A stretch of 25,239 nt of DNA. Origin: Euryarchaeota archaeon UBA229. Its GTDB lineage: Archaea; Thermoplasmatota; Poseidoniia; Poseidoniales; Poseidoniaceae. Below the pieces are notes generated by a model. The model searched no databases. It was not told the DNA's origin and saw only the letters and a list, made by a program, of their open reading frames with translations. The position numbers and the translations under genes were made by a program. The stretch is taken from contig DAUW01000097.1 in assembly GCA_002505355.1 (NCBI GenBank), positions 1 through 25,239 on the forward strand, written 5' to 3'. Shown here one piece after another: positions 23,961 through 25,239 of this stretch (positions are counted from its first letter, which is position 1; every line of letters starts with the position of its first letter).

Positions 23961-24380
23961 ATGGCCGAATTAGTTGAGACAATAGACGAGCGCGGCATGA
24001 CGGTATCGCCCATATTGCCAGAAGAGTGCAAAAATTTCCTAATCGATATCGACGGTACGATTTGTGAGGATATACCGAATGAGGAACCTGAAAGAATGGT
24101 GACGGCTGAATGTTTTGACGGAGTTGTAGAACAAATTAACAAATGGTTCGATGAGGGACATCAAATCTGTTTTTTCACCGCCAGAGCGGAAGAGCATCGT
24201 GCAGTAACAGAGGAGTGGCTATCTAGGCACGGATTCAAATGGCACACCTGCTTGTTTGGCAAACCAAGAGGCGGGAATTACCATTGGATAGATAACCACA
24301 TTGTCAGAGCCACGAGATTTAATTCGAAAATGACCGACTTCATCAAAAAAATGGTCGAAGTAGAAGTATTTGATGACTAG
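23961..24380 (+). CDS. Small HAD-family phosphatase
   Basis: A 139-residue capless HAD hydrolase. Motif I is FLIDIDGTICED, with Asp29 and Asp31. Motif II is Thr73 in CFFTARAEEHR, the FTAR form common in small polynucleotide- and sugar-phosphatase-like members. Motif III is Lys101 in FGKPRGGNYHW. The motif IV region reads WIDNHIVRATRF, where Asp111 stands alone because the usual second Asp is Asn112. The substrate is unknown; the related family includes capsule-biosynthesis-type and nucleotidase-like proteins. ATG 23961 is the only good start; GATTTAATCA is centred about 32 bp upstream and may be its TATA box. It is 41 bp after the zinc-ribbon gene and 35 bp before the hydrolase gene, all on the same strand. 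Confidence 0.85.
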   Translation: MAELVETIDERGMTVSPILPEECKNFLIDIDGTICEDIPNEEPERMVTAECFDGVVEQINKWFDEGHQICFFTARAEEHRAVTEEWLSRHGFKWHTCLFGKPRGGNYHWIDNHIVRATRFNSKMTDFIKKMVEVEVFDD

Positions 24381-24383
24381 CGA

Positions 24384-24393
24384 GATATAATTA
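24384..24393 (+). promoter_or_regulatory. TATA box of the alpha/beta hydrolase gene
   Basis: GATATAATTA is centred 27 bp upstream of ATG 24416 in a 35-bp gap, matching the consensus and spacing of an archaeal TATA box for a leaderless message. No Shine-Dalgarno sequence precedes the ATG, which agrees. Confidence 0.5.
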
Positions 24394-24415
24394 ACCCGCC
24401 GACTAAAGACATACT

Positions 24416-25239
24416 ATGGAAATAGACAAGGCGTCAGTATCTGTACACTATCGGCTGCCTTGGTTTTTGAGGTTTGCAGCAAAAACACTCAACATAGTGT
24501 CAAAGAAACTGACAACGCGACTACTTTGGCGCATTTTTACTGGGCCAATCAAATTCAAAATCCCGCAAAGAGAACAGGCATTTTACCAGGCCACATCTGA
24601 ATCAACGCTCATACTTGAGTCGATTGATCGTAAGATTGCCGTTTACAGAATTCCGTCAGAGGGACGTAGAATCTTATTTGTTCACGGTTGGAATGGTCGT
24701 TCTGGACAGTTTTACACGCTTGTAAAAGAAATGGCAAAACTAGGCTTTGATATTACTGCAATTGACCTGCCGGGGCATGGGAAATCGGATAATGGCCAAA
24801 TAACGCTACCGGAGATTACTGCTGCCATAAGCGAAATCAGTAGAACCCAAGACCCGTTTGACATATTGATAACCCACTCATTTGGCGGGGTTGCTGCACT
24901 AAATTCCATAAGGCAGGGAGCGATATTTGACAAAATTGTACTGATTTCATTGGGTGTGTACGAGATTAGACCAATGTTCGAGACCTTTGTTGGCTTGTTT
25001 GGTCTCAATGAGGCTTATTATGCAGACAAGTTATTCTTGCGGGCAGAAACAAGGTTTGGAGTAAGCCCCAGGGAATTTGGCCCCAATGAATTCGTCGATA
25101 AAATCACAACTGAGACACTGTTGGTTCATTGCATCGACGATGTCGAAGCAAAAAGTAAAATTTCTGAAGAAGTTCATACAAAAATGCCAAATTCTCAAAT
25201 ATTCTTGACCAAAAATCTTGGTCACAGGAAGTTACTAGG
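24416..25239 (+). CDS. Alpha/beta hydrolase, cut by window edge
   Basis: 274 residues are visible and the end is missing. The chain carries an alpha/beta-hydrolase domain from about residue 75. LFVHGWNGRSGQF provides the oxyanion-hole HGW segment. LPGHGKSD is the conserved loop before the nucleophile helix. ITHSFGG supplies the nucleophile serine in a T-H-S-F-G version of GxSxG. The acid is probably the Asp in LVHCIDDVE, and the catalytic histidine lies in NLGHRKLL near the edge. The first 70 residues are basic and aromatic and may contact the membrane. Substrate is unknown: esterase, lipase and haloperoxidase-like proteins share this fold. The start at ATG 24416 is supported by a TATA box 27 bp upstream. 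It is last in a plus-strand series after the HAD phosphatase. Confidence 0.9.
   Translation, partial: MEIDKASVSVHYRLPWFLRFAAKTLNIVSKKLTTRLLWRIFTGPIKFKIPQREQAFYQATSESTLILESIDRKIAVYRIPSEGRRILFVHGWNGRSGQFYTLVKEMAKLGFDITAIDLPGHGKSDNGQITLPEITAAISEISRTQDPFDILITHSFGGVAALNSIRQGAIFDKIVLISLGVYEIRPMFETFVGLFGLNEAYYADKLFLRAETRFGVSPREFGPNEFVDKITTETLLVHCIDDVEAKSKISEEVHTKMPNSQIFLTKNLGHRKLL

Overview
The window looks like a chromosomal segment of a planktonic euryarchaeon, most likely Marine Group II (Candidatus Poseidoniales) or a close relative. The lineage is inferred from gene content, not from a marker-gene comparison. Archaeal hallmarks are a geranylgeranyl reductase, a group II chaperonin (thermosome), diphthine synthase DphB, a Trm5-type tRNA methyltransferase, a COG3199-type ATP-NAD kinase and an HMG-CoA synthase. 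These sit among bacterial-type genes (KatG, DnaK, a PutP-like symporter), a mixture typical of surface-ocean euryarchaea. Several starts show AT-rich TATA-like boxes about 27 bp upstream, as in leaderless archaeal transcripts. Tightly packed downstream genes use Shine-Dalgarno sequences instead. Coding density is very high: no gap exceeds about 125 bp, and I see no tRNA, rRNA, mobile element or CRISPR array.

Layout. 1-1310 (minus): a 113-aa hypothetical gene, then katG, cut by the left edge. 1403-2536 (plus): ATP-NAD kinase-like gene, converging without a gap on pyrG (2537-4177, minus). 4303-5364 (plus): threonine dehydrogenase, sharing a TTAA stop overlap with the next block. 5361-14631 is an eight-gene minus-strand run. 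In transcription order it is geranylgeranyl reductase, NagD-like HAD phosphatase, NERD nuclease-like protein, SemiSWEET, a small-heat-shock-like protein, DnaK, thermosome and HMG-CoA synthase. The first four genes are separated by 4-9 bp.

14735-16945 (plus): an EamA/DMT transporter and a Cys/Met-metabolism PLP enzyme, converging on a 582-aa unrecognised protein (16947-18695, minus). 18801-19646 (plus): a PqqB-like metallo-beta-lactamase-fold protein. 19655-22622 (minus): dphB followed by a translationally coupled PutP-like sodium:solute symporter with an unusual extracellular C-terminal domain. 22660-25239 (plus): Trm5-like methyltransferase, a 42-codon zinc-ribbon microprotein, a small HAD phosphatase and an alpha/beta hydrolase cut by the right edge.

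How the genes may work together. The minus-strand run joins protein folding (small HSP-like protein, DnaK, thermosome) to both ends of isoprenoid lipid synthesis (HMG-CoA synthase at the entry, geranylgeranyl reductase at the saturation step). The divergent dphB/trm5 pair groups two modifications that support accurate translocation and reading frame. The most interesting signals are: a probable undescribed alpha-crystallin-like protein with a terminal IPI motif directly before dnaK; a thermosome whose conserved GDGTT motif reads KDGTT; an approximately 50-residue insertion in HMG-CoA synthase; a symporter with a fused extracellular domain; and a repeated GGTGAT-NNN-start arrangement in which the upstream stop codon lies inside the ribosome-binding site.
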